A stretch of 6,144 nucleotides of DNA from FEN-1297 sp964618785 (GTDB lineage Bacteria > Bacteroidota > Ignavibacteria > Ignavibacteriales > Ignavibacteriaceae): NCBI GenBank assembly GCA_964618785.1, contig CAZUCY010000179.1:1-6144 (forward strand), in the 5' to 3' direction. Below, in pieces: positions 1 through 6,144 of this stretch. A program made the translations under genes and the position numbers. Within the stretch, counting starts at the first letter, position 1. Every line of letters begins with the position of its first letter. Below the pieces are notes generated by a model. It ran no database searches, was not told the origin of the DNA, and saw only the letters and a program-made list of their open reading frames with translations.

Positions 1-196
1 GGTTATCTATACATAGATTAATTTTCTCCCCAAGGTAACCTTCAATTTTAACTGATGATGATGAAGATGGAGAAAATATATCTTTAGCTTTTATACTAAC
101 GGATTGCGGGTCGTCTTGTGCCCAAACATTTATTGAGAATATACAGTACATAATAAAATAAAATATTAGGGAAACGCAATTCTCTTTTTTACTCAT
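1..196 (-). CDS. Secreted protein, N-terminal part only; possible GH127/DUF1680-like glycosidase
   Basis: Only the first 65 codons are in the window; the gene continues past the left edge. Seen: a start ATG at 196-194 with a good Shine-Dalgarno AAGGTGA seven bases upstream. A lysine-containing N-terminus (MSKKENC) is followed by a hydrophobic core at residues 8-24 and a likely signal peptidase I site after NVWA (residue 26). A low-complexity run of five serines (residues 44-48, mostly TCA codons) precedes the stretch VKIEGYLGEKINLCIDN. The pattern G-x-LGEKI-x-LCI-x-N resembles, from memory, the start of GH127/DUF1680-type proteins, a family that includes beta-L-arabinofuranosidases acting on plant glycans. 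The catalytic part is not visible, so this is a weak family call. It lies 210 bp downstream of another secreted glycosidase-like gene on the same strand, which supports a role in carbohydrate breakdown. That it is a real secreted protein is much surer than its family. Confidence 0.72.
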   Translation of the reverse strand, partial: MSKKENCVSLIFYFIMYCIFSINVWAQDDPQSVSIKAKDIFSPSSSSSVKIEGYLGEKINLCIDN

Positions 197-406
197 AATT
201 GTCTCACCTTTTTATTAAAAATCGGAAATATTTATTGTTGAATGTATCAATAAGTTATGAATCTGTTGGAAGTTTTATTACAAATTTTATTTTAGAAATA
301 GGATTCCATACAAAATGGTATATTAAATAATAATCTTTATCTTAATCAAGTAAAAATTCGTTCATTACATCTTCAACTCGACATCAGCCCGCAGGGATAG
401 TGCGTT
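197..406. other. AT-rich intergenic region between the six-hairpin gene and the left-edge gene
   Basis: This 210 bp gap lies downstream of the TGA at 409-407 and upstream of the ATG at 196. It holds the ribosome binding site noted separately. A small stem is possible at 305-317 (CCAT, five bases, ATGG). A short GC-rich patch near 387-397 (GCCCGCAGGG) could form only a three-base-pair stem and has no T-tract after it, so it is not a convincing terminator. No promoter close to the sigma70 consensus and no RNA gene was found. The next gene may be reached by read-through or by a promoter I cannot recognise. Confidence 0.5.
204..210 (-). promoter_or_regulatory. Shine-Dalgarno site for the left-edge gene
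   Basis: On the minus strand AAGGTGA stands seven bases before the ATG at 196-194. It matches the 3' part of the AAGGAGGTGA consensus. It fixes the start of the truncated gene and shows that this host uses Shine-Dalgarno initiation at least here, which is uncommon in Bacteroides-type organisms. Confidence 0.6.
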
Positions 407-2893
407 TCAATAAGCTTTTATGTTAATCTCATAACTCTTTGACTGACCATTACCAAAATCCACCCATACCCACTTACTGTCACCACTGACAAATAATTTT
501 CGGAAAATGTTTTCTCCGTTGCATGTTATGTTTACAGATTTCGTAGAAAGCTTGAAAGGTCCGATGCGGATTCTTGCCTTATCAACTGCCTTTTCGCTTT
601 GGAGAATAACCTTATAATCGTTGCCATTCTTTTCAATGTTCATTGAAAGATTGAACAATTGTGTTGTACCTTTACTAAAAGAACGGATAGGCCAATTAGT
701 TACTTCAATCGAATTCCAATCAAGTGGCATCCTCGGCATTAGTGTAAGCTGCTTTGCATTTATATCATCTATACCCAAAATCACTTGAGTAGTGTAAACT
801 ACCTCGCCAACCTGAAAAAGATTACCCAAATCTCCCCACCGCCTCCATATTGATCCATCATAATCGATTACTGATCCTTCCGGTACACGGTACGGATGTT
901 CAAGACGTGGGGCAAAACATATTTTAGCCATCCAGTCGATCATTTTCGAGGCGTCTTTTATCTGATCTAGTAAAAGACCGGCTTCGGTAATAAAACCCTG
1001 ACCATATCCAATGCCGGCAGATGCCGCATAAGCGGGAGAAGTTTTTGCCACCTGCATTTTAAACGTGCGCAGCGTTCTGTCTTTCCAACCCGCAGGTAAT
1101 TTGTTCGCAACATCATAACCCCAATAGTCCATACCTATAACTACAGGCGCCAGGGTTGCAGGTCCTCCAGCCCAGTCTGCTGTCTTCCCGGGATCCCAGA
1201 TATCGCCCCAGGGAGACATGGTTGTAGGATAATAAACTTTAATAGAATCCATATAAGCATTGGCAATTTTCTGCCACCTTTCCGCCCATCTTGTCCGCTC
1301 TGTACTTTTTGCCATATCAATATATCCAAGCAGTCCAAGGTAACAGTTTAAATCGCAGAACATACTCTCCATCTCCATACCGCCTTCTGATTCGCTATAA
1401 AGCAGCCCATGTTCGGAAAACGATAATTTCGGATTTGCAAAGCACCATGGTATATACTCTGCGGCTTCCTTAATTGAATTCCATCTCTGATCAACCCAGG
1501 CTTTAGGCTTGCCCTGTTTGAGCCATGTACGCCAACGGCTTAGCATAAGTATACCATGCCCATCGTTCTCTCCATTGCCAAAATCATGTGTTTTATACTT
1601 TGTTAACCACCCAACCTTTCTCAAAACATCAAAATATATAAGAGGCTTGTTGGCAATTACTGTTGCGTGTCCCGGAACAGGCTTACCACCAAGCTGAAGT
1701 TCAGGAAACGAATTCGGGAAATACATCATCCATCTGTCGAAATAATCTACAGCAGTGTTAACCTTTGATGTAAATCCCATGTTGCTTAAAAGTGTAAGTG
1801 TACGGCATCTTGTATAAGAATCATCGTAATATGCTCCAAGCCCCGGGGTCCAGCCTCCAATTCCTTCATAATGATCTGCGCCTTTGGATGATTCATGTAC
1901 TGTGCCATCGCTATCAACCCTGGTAAGTAATTCGTTGGAATTTTCATAGAAAATATTTGTCATTAATAATGCGGTTGGAGAGCCCGAAAATTTAACTTTG
2001 GAACCCTTAAAATTATCAGCGGATATGTCAGGAATGACTTCAGATATTGCCTGGTAGTTAATATCATTATTCTGTGTATTGAACTTTGCCCTCAATTTTT
2101 CAATAGCATCCTTACGGAAAGATGGATATCCCTCGGATGATTCAATTGTATGTCCATTAATCCAATCTTGAGTAGAATCTTTTATTATTTGACCCGGATA
2201 AATCAATGAATTACGGCCAAATGCTGAGTCGCTGGCTGCAACTCCACCAAAGCTGAGACCATTAATTTCGCAAAATCCTTTTTTGTGAACATTGTCAAAT
2301 AGTTCTAAGTATTCAATTTTTTCATTGCGAAGACTAATAACAAAGTAATAAGTATCCGGAAGGTTATCATAACCACGCAAACCATTAGCTATGCATAATG
2401 CATTATCAAGCATTTTTTGCATATTAGTGTCACTCTTAAAAGGTTCTTGAGATTGTTTGTAATTATAGCTTATCCAACTAGTGTAACCCATCACGAGGGG
2501 AATGACATCTACCTGACCGGAAACATATCTAATTTTAATTTCTCCTATTTTAGTTCCAAAGAAAAAATTTTCAAATCCATTTCCCCCGCCCCAACCGGGA
2601 TGACATAAATCCACAGAATTAAGCCCGCCAAGGATAAAAAGTTTTGAAGCTTTTACTCCGCCCATCTTTAATATTACACTATCACCTTCCTCAGGATTCC
2701 AGAAACTACCATTCAGAAAAGGTATTCCATCAACATATTTCAACAAATTGGTATTTACAGATAAATTACGATTAGGCATTAAGCAAGCATATTGGCTCTC
2801 AACATTTGATTTTTGCGCAAATAATTTAATGGGATTGTGTACAATCAATAATAGAAGAGTCATCAGGATAAAATTGAAATTTCTTGCAGTCAT
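407..2893 (-). CDS. Secreted (alpha/alpha)6 six-hairpin glycosidase-like protein, family unassigned
   Basis: This 828-residue protein is probably an exported glycoside hydrolase. Seen: a signal peptide (residues 1-26, hydrophobic core 8-19, likely cleavage after KLFA) and a beta-rich N-terminal region (about 50-145) with IPFLNGSFWNP, KASKLFILGG and IGEIKIRYVSG. That pattern is typical of the sandwich domain preceding the catalytic barrel in six-hairpin enzymes. An alpha-helical region (about 260-710) follows, and then LTLMPRMPLDWNSIEVTNWPIR (716-737) leads into a C-terminal beta domain as in rhamnosidase-type enzymes. Candidate active-site segments rich in acidic and aromatic residues are VHESSKGADHYEGIGGW (332-348), GAYYDDSYTRCRTL (353-366), YSESEGGMEMES (499-510) and SPWGDIWDPG (560-569). 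I cannot name the catalytic acids or the family; GH78, GH95 and related inverting enzymes are comparison points only. The start is set by the signal peptide and a GGAGA site five bases upstream. Gaps of 242 bp upstream and 210 bp downstream separate it from the other enzyme genes. It looks intact. Confidence 0.85.
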   Translation of the reverse strand: MTARNFNFILMTLLLLIVHNPIKLFAQKSNVESQYACLMPNRNLSVNTNLLKYVDGIPFLNGSFWNPEEGDSVILKMGGVKASKLFILGGLNSVDLCHPGWGGGNGFENFFFGTKIGEIKIRYVSGQVDVIPLVMGYTSWISYNYKQSQEPFKSDTNMQKMLDNALCIANGLRGYDNLPDTYYFVISLRNEKIEYLELFDNVHKKGFCEINGLSFGGVAASDSAFGRNSLIYPGQIIKDSTQDWINGHTIESSEGYPSFRKDAIEKLRAKFNTQNNDINYQAISEVIPDISADNFKGSKVKFSGSPTALLMTNIFYENSNELLTRVDSDGTVHESSKGADHYEGIGGWTPGLGAYYDDSYTRCRTLTLLSNMGFTSKVNTAVDYFDRWMMYFPNSFPELQLGGKPVPGHATVIANKPLIYFDVLRKVGWLTKYKTHDFGNGENDGHGILMLSRWRTWLKQGKPKAWVDQRWNSIKEAAEYIPWCFANPKLSFSEHGLLYSESEGGMEMESMFCDLNCYLGLLGYIDMAKSTERTRWAERWQKIANAYMDSIKVYYPTTMSPWGDIWDPGKTADWAGGPATLAPVVIGMDYWGYDVANKLPAGWKDRTLRTFKMQVAKTSPAYAASAGIGYGQGFITEAGLLLDQIKDASKMIDWMAKICFAPRLEHPYRVPEGSVIDYDGSIWRRWGDLGNLFQVGEVVYTTQVILGIDDINAKQLTLMPRMPLDWNSIEVTNWPIRSFSKGTTQLFNLSMNIEKNGNDYKVILQSEKAVDKARIRIGPFKLSTKSVNITCNGENIFRKLFVSGDSKWVWVDFGNGQSKSYEINIKAY

Positions 2894-2946
2894 TTAAATC
2901 TCCAACAATTAATTATTAATAAGGAATTTGAATACATACCCATCAT
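2890..2946 (-). other. Possible 18-codon upstream reading frame overlapping the start of the six-hairpin gene
   Basis: A short frame (MMGMYSNSLLIINCWRFK) starts at 2946 and ends in a TGA that overlaps the ATG of the following gene in the classic ATGA arrangement. The Shine-Dalgarno site of the large gene lies inside it. Such overlaps can couple translation. However, this frame has no Shine-Dalgarno site of its own, and short open frames are common in AT-rich DNA, so it may well be chance. Confidence 0.13.
2899..2903 (-). promoter_or_regulatory. Shine-Dalgarno site for the six-hairpin glycosidase gene
   Basis: The minus strand reads TTGGAGATTTAA before the ATG at 2893-2891. The GGAGA core sits five bases from the start codon, which is slightly close but workable. 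It supports this ATG, whose product begins directly with a good signal peptide. Confidence 0.55.
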
Positions 2947-3087
2947 TTACATTATTTTTAATATTATTATATTCGTTTTGCTTATACTATTAATGAAAAA
3001 ATAGAAAATTATTTTAAAGTTTCTTCCTTGCCTGTACGAAATTTATAATATGTTTGGATTTTACCTTCTTTTATATTTCACCCCCTT

Positions 3088-3113
3088 TTTAATCATCAAC
3101 CTTTGACGTTAAA
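3088..3113. repeat. Imperfect inverted repeat between the two large genes
   Basis: The two arms (plus strand TTTAATCATCAA and TTTGACGTTAAA) can pair through TTTAA/TTAAA and TCAA/TTGA with a small internal mismatch and a short loop. It starts about 20 bases past the stop of the GH36-like gene. On the minus strand it is followed by AAAAAGGGGG rather than a T-tract, so it is not an intrinsic terminator of the usual kind. It could be an mRNA-end stabilising stem or chance. The rest of this 242 bp gap is AT-rich, and I see no RNA gene in it. Confidence 0.25.
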
Positions 3114-3135
3114 CAATAGGGAAAAATTATACAAA

Positions 3136-5895
3136 CTATCTTACAGGCATGAAAGAAGCATTTTCCGAAAGTGAAGATTTATTCCCGGCTCCATCTACCG
3201 CTTTTACTTGATAATTAGCATTTATATCGGTGTTTCCATCATCAAAATAATATGTCCCCTTAGCAACTTTATCTATTATTATTCCGTTCATGTATATTTC
3301 ATAATAACTTAACCAGTGGTCATCTGTGGATGGTGACCATATTATTTCAATACCATTATGTCCTAAATTATTTGCAGTATTTTTAGATACTCCGGTAGGA
3401 GTGGTAGGTGGTGTTTTATCTATTTTATTTCCCGGATGGTACGGCATATTTAGATAAATTAACTCTCCAAGTGCCGGATTTTCCATTGTTATGCCGTTAG
3501 TCATTATATCACTACCTATTCTGTCTTGCGAACCTGCCTGTTCCTGGTAACTAATATTGTAATTGCTTGATGGATTTAATCCTTTGGGATATATGGTGAT
3601 TACTATATTTTCTTTATGGTCGGTTTCTACAGCATCGACTTCGATATCTGAACCGCTTGATAACTGATTTTTTTCTATTATTTCCACTTTAATTGTATGC
3701 GCTGTGTTTGATAATCCCGTTTTACTGAATAAAATCTGTTGTGGAACTGCCCCTGGAACATTTAAATTAAATGTATCTACTGTTTTCTGAAATGCGCCAT
3801 CTATATAAACATTTGCTCTACCGCCGTTCATACCTCTGCCGCCTATCCATTTAACCGATGTACCATTAAACGAATAGTTAAAATATTCTCCTACCGTGTT
3901 ACTAATTGATATGGTGTTTTTATAACATCCGGGACGGATAACATGACTCCAGTGGCTGCCTGTATATGTTATTAGTTTATCCTGGTCATCTGCTCCTATG
4001 AACGGTCTGTGACGAAATATTATCATTCCTTTATCTGTGTCTTTGTTTAACCTCTCAAAATAATAATACGGATCATCTCCTGTTGCATTCGGATGATATA
4101 CCCTGACACCTTTACCGGCAACTCCTTGATCTTTCATGTATTTATATATGTCTATTAAAACTCTCATTCCTTCTTTCTTATCCAAAGGCATACCAACATT
4201 TAAATCCAAATTTTCTAATATACAATCAAAACACATTGTAAGACAACTTCGGTAACCATCGTTATATTCTTCAGATTTTAATGTCTCAGGTACTTCTGAA
4301 AGTTTATCAGGAGGAAAAAGATATGAAAGATAGAAATTGTACGTGCCGAATGAACCATCACTCGAACTATTATTAATACTTAGCCGGTTGTTTTCCCAGT
4401 TTATATAAGTCCCTCCATAATTGCAGCTTTGAAACGCACTTTGTTGATGCGTATCTAAAAATTGTTTTATCAACTCATTTATTTTCTCATCCATATTGAG
4501 TAATTCTGTATTTGTCGGTATTCCGTATAACATCAACCCATCATTCCTCCATGCAAAATCACCCCATTGTTTTACTTTCTTATCAAGCAAATTCAGAATC
4601 CAATTGTATGTATTTTGATCTGTTGCATATTTTAGGAAATATCTTCCCCAGCCATCATCACTACCTACATTAAGCAGCCATTCAGGATGTTCCGTAGCGA
4701 CTTCCGATCCTTCTGCAGCCCGGTAAGCCGTCATATATATTAACATGGCTATATTATGTTTGTTTAAGTATGATTTTAACTGGCTCCAATCAGGGCCATT
4801 CCAGGTACCTATTTTATCCCACCATCCGTAATCCTGATGTAAACAATCAGCGCCGCAATAACTCATCAACTTTACCAACTTATACGTGTCTTCCAGCCTA
4901 TCAATAAAATCATTCCAGTGTATTCCCCACTTTGGCGCCATTCTTATCGCACCAAAATACGGCTCACGTGTATAATCCCACCGGTAACGGTATTGCCATT
5001 CCAATAAACTATTTCCCATTTCATCAAGATCTTTATTGTATACTCCGCTAAATCCTTTGGGCATTGTTATTATTTCTCCGGGAGATACAATTTTATTGTA
5101 GTCTGCTACTTTTACGCTTAGATTAACAGGTTCACCATTGTTGTTGCCGATTTCTGCTCTCCAAATCCCATAATAATCAAATCCTATATATAGCCCATCT
5201 TTTGTCTTTGGATTAAATAAACTAAACCATGGCAGAAAAGCGCTACTTGCAGACGATTGACAATATTTTGTATAAGATGAATTTATTAACGTATCGCCCA
5301 AATGTATGGCTCCTGTTCCTTCCATCCAGTATAAATTATGATTTGTATTGGCTATATCTGTTGTCATTACTCTTCCCGTAAGAATGTAGGGGTCTGTCAA
5401 AGTATGAGCAATAAAATCTGTATTTTTTATTTCAACCCACTCACGGATTAAAGACATACCTGGATATACAATATAATGTTTGCTAACTTGCACTCCCGTC
5501 CGGGATAATATTATTTCAAGTTGTAATACCGGTTCTCCACCTTCTGTAATTTGTGTTGCATTACCGGATAAATATGTCCACCCCGGAGTATTTCCTGAAA
5601 ATACTACACTATCCCAGCTAAATTTTATTTCATCGGATTCATCCCCATCTTGAATATATTCCCTTGCTGATTTTGACGTCTTATTTTTAAAACTTGTTAA
5701 GTTATATGTTCCACTATTATTATTAAATGTAAGTATTTTCTCAATATTTGGTGTTCCTATAGTCCATAGTGTGCCATTTTTAGTAATATATGCATCTCCA
5801 CATGTCAATGAATTGGCTGCTCTACTCAGGTTCTGCGGAAAAAGAGAAATTGCAATTAAAATTATAAAAGAAATTGGTAAGATTATTTTTCTCAT
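3136..5895 (-). CDS. Secreted GH36-like (clan GH-D) alpha-galactosidase-type glycosidase with inserted binding module and FN3 domain
   Basis: This 919-residue exported protein probably removes terminal alpha-linked sugars. Seen: a signal peptide (core 4-20, likely cleavage after NLSRA at 26). A beta-supersandwich follows (about 30-290, with YIVYPGMSLIREWVEIKN at 141-158 as in GH36 N-terminal domains). A TIM barrel follows (about 310-620): ADCLHQDYGWWD (349-360) matches the second barrel strand, and AYRAAEGSEVATEHPEWLL (390-408) matches the GH36 'EP...HPDWVL' segment. FAWRNDG (447-453) places the likely nucleophile at Asp452, and NSSSDGS (509-515) the likely acid/base at Asp513. The C-terminal sandwich begins at GMIIFRHR (623-630) and resumes at LNPSSNYNISY (773-783). 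Between them (about 641-757) sits a galactose-binding-like beta domain (YFNYSFNGTSVKWIGG, VYIDG, HTIKV). An FN3 domain ends the protein (about 826-914, from DKTPPTTPTG). The usual KWD motif around the nucleophile is replaced by WRND, so sugar specificity may differ from galactose. The start is supported by the signal peptide; the ribosome site (AAAGAG) is weak. Confidence 0.88.
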   Translation of the reverse strand: MRKIILPISFIILIAISLFPQNLSRAANSLTCGDAYITKNGTLWTIGTPNIEKILTFNNNSGTYNLTSFKNKTSKSAREYIQDGDESDEIKFSWDSVVFSGNTPGWTYLSGNATQITEGGEPVLQLEIILSRTGVQVSKHYIVYPGMSLIREWVEIKNTDFIAHTLTDPYILTGRVMTTDIANTNHNLYWMEGTGAIHLGDTLINSSYTKYCQSSASSAFLPWFSLFNPKTKDGLYIGFDYYGIWRAEIGNNNGEPVNLSVKVADYNKIVSPGEIITMPKGFSGVYNKDLDEMGNSLLEWQYRYRWDYTREPYFGAIRMAPKWGIHWNDFIDRLEDTYKLVKLMSYCGADCLHQDYGWWDKIGTWNGPDWSQLKSYLNKHNIAMLIYMTAYRAAEGSEVATEHPEWLLNVGSDDGWGRYFLKYATDQNTYNWILNLLDKKVKQWGDFAWRNDGLMLYGIPTNTELLNMDEKINELIKQFLDTHQQSAFQSCNYGGTYINWENNRLSINNSSSDGSFGTYNFYLSYLFPPDKLSEVPETLKSEEYNDGYRSCLTMCFDCILENLDLNVGMPLDKKEGMRVLIDIYKYMKDQGVAGKGVRVYHPNATGDDPYYYFERLNKDTDKGMIIFRHRPFIGADDQDKLITYTGSHWSHVIRPGCYKNTISISNTVGEYFNYSFNGTSVKWIGGRGMNGGRANVYIDGAFQKTVDTFNLNVPGAVPQQILFSKTGLSNTAHTIKVEIIEKNQLSSGSDIEVDAVETDHKENIVITIYPKGLNPSSNYNISYQEQAGSQDRIGSDIMTNGITMENPALGELIYLNMPYHPGNKIDKTPPTTPTGVSKNTANNLGHNGIEIIWSPSTDDHWLSYYEIYMNGIIIDKVAKGTYYFDDGNTDINANYQVKAVDGAGNKSSLSENASFMPVR

Positions 5896-5930
5896 GGTAA
5901 GCTCTTTACTTAATTGAATCTGAATTTGTC

Positions 5931-5958
5931 ATTATATGAGTATTCTTTTGGCGACCAA
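5931..5958 (-). promoter_or_regulatory. Putative sigma70-like promoter for the GH36-like gene
   Basis: On the minus strand the -35 box TTGGTC (5958-5953), a 16-base spacer and the perfect -10 box TATAAT (5936-5931) stand about 35 bases before the ATG at 5895. That would give a leader of roughly 30 bases. The -35 box lies in a small inverted repeat, TTGG-N3-CCAA (5948-5958). The match is to the E. coli-type consensus. If the host is a member of Bacteroidota, its main sigma factor uses a different motif (TAnnTTTG), which I do not see here. Confidence 0.4.
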
Positions 5959-5961
5959 TAA

Positions 5962-6042
5962 GGGATATAGCCGGTAACGTGTTAATTTATAATAGGCTAA
6001 GGATGGTAAATATAATATCCCTTTCCAAATACTATATATCCC
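5962..6042. repeat. Three GGGATAT boxes upstream of the GH36-like gene
   Basis: GGGATAT occurs on the minus strand at 6042-6036 and 6021-6015, with starts exactly 21 bases apart (about two helical turns). It occurs again on the plus strand at 5962-5968, just upstream of the putative promoter. The outer copies extend to an inverted pair, AGGGATATAG (5961-5970) and CTATATATCCC (6032-6042). The spacing and placement suggest binding sites for a regulator, but the boxes are short and AT-rich, so chance cannot be excluded. Confidence 0.3.
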
Positions 6043-6049
6043 AATTAGT

Positions 6050-6144
6050 TTAATATACATAATTAAACCTGCCGTCCGGAGCAGCATCCCCGTTAACATA
6101 GAAATCCATTATGTTTCCATCACTCTCACTGTTATCACTCCACT
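6050..6144 (-). CDS. C-terminal end of a protein with FYVNGDAAPDGRF tail, cut by the right edge
   Basis: Reading the minus strand from the right edge, one frame stays open for 30 codons (from Trp, codon at 6142-6140) to a TAA at 6052-6050. The peptide is WSDNSESDGNIMDFYVNG followed by DAAPDGRFNYVY. Of the other two frames, one stops within three codons and the other within twelve. The composition (acidic WSD...DG repeat, then DFYVNGD-AP-GRF-YVY) looks like a genuine protein end. From memory it resembles the tails of large secreted or glycan-active proteins, but I cannot name the family. It ends 154 bp before the GH36-like gene on the same strand, so it is probably the preceding member of the same cluster. 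Confidence 0.65.
   Translation of the reverse strand, partial: WSDNSESDGNIMDFYVNGDAAPDGRFNYVY

Noticed and set aside
51..66. Run of TCA/TCT serine codons (TGA/GATGAT repeats on the plus strand) as a microsatellite or slippage site
   Set aside because: Only five serine codons, in frame within a plausible post-signal-peptide linker; too short to claim phase variation.
381..400. GC-rich patch with CCCGCAGGG after the six-hairpin gene as a transcription terminator
   Set aside because: The stem would be only three base pairs and no T-tract follows on the minus strand.
1141..1338. 65-codon minus-strand frame inside the six-hairpin gene
   Set aside because: It overlaps a clearly coding long frame, has no ribosome site, and its product has no recognisable pattern; it is a shadow frame.
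1291..2608. Several 60 to 63-codon plus-strand frames antisense to the six-hairpin gene (1291-1473, 1509-1697, 2417-2608)
   Set aside because: They lie wholly within a well-supported gene on the other strand and look like chance complements of its codons.
3061..3096. Minus-strand mini frame MIKKGVKYKRR with an AAAGG just upstream
   Set aside because: Eleven codons of lysine/arginine-rich product from an A/G-rich stretch; composition alone explains it, and there is no other support.
3127..3132. TATAAT on the minus strand just after the stop of the GH36-like gene, a possible promoter for the six-hairpin gene
   Set aside because: No acceptable -35 box at 16 to 18 bases, and it lies about 235 bases from the start codon in AT-rich DNA; too weak to annotate.

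Overview
The window is a stretch of an AT-rich bacterial genome in which every supported gene lies on the minus strand. Transcription therefore runs from the right edge to the left. There are two complete large genes (5895 to 3136 and 2893 to 407) and two genes cut by the window edges (the C-terminal end of one at 6144 to 6050, the N-terminal end of another at 196 to 1). Three of the four have visible signal peptides. The two complete proteins are carbohydrate-active enzymes by fold and motif, so this looks like part of a polysaccharide or glycan utilisation cluster.

In transcription order: (1) the last 30 residues of a protein ending in an FYVNGDAAPDGRF-type tail, possibly a large secreted enzyme; (2) a 919-residue secreted GH36/clan GH-D-type (alpha-galactosidase-like) glycosidase, with a carbohydrate-binding-like beta-sandwich apparently inserted in its C-terminal domain and an FN3 module at the end; (3) an 828-residue secreted protein that looks like an (alpha/alpha)6 'six-hairpin' glycosidase between beta-sandwich domains, not assignable to a named family; (4) the first 65 residues of a secreted protein whose start resembles GH127/DUF1680-type proteins. 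The gaps are 154, 242 and 210 bp. This is looser than a tight operon and leaves room for separate promoters. One good sigma70-like promoter is visible before gene 2, together with GGGATAT repeats that may be operator sites.

The host cannot be fixed from this sequence. Signal peptides ending in FAQ and WAQ and the enzyme mix suggest Bacteroidota or a related lineage. Shine-Dalgarno sequences before two of the genes and an E. coli-like promoter argue against a typical Bacteroides and leave other polysaccharide degraders open (Ignavibacteriota-like lineages, Firmicutes). No SusC/SusD pair, type IX secretion tail, transposase, tRNA, rRNA or CRISPR array is present.

If the family guesses hold, the cluster would remove side-chain sugars (galactose- and perhaps arabinose- or rhamnose-type residues) from a complex plant or microbial glycan. 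The substrate is inference only.
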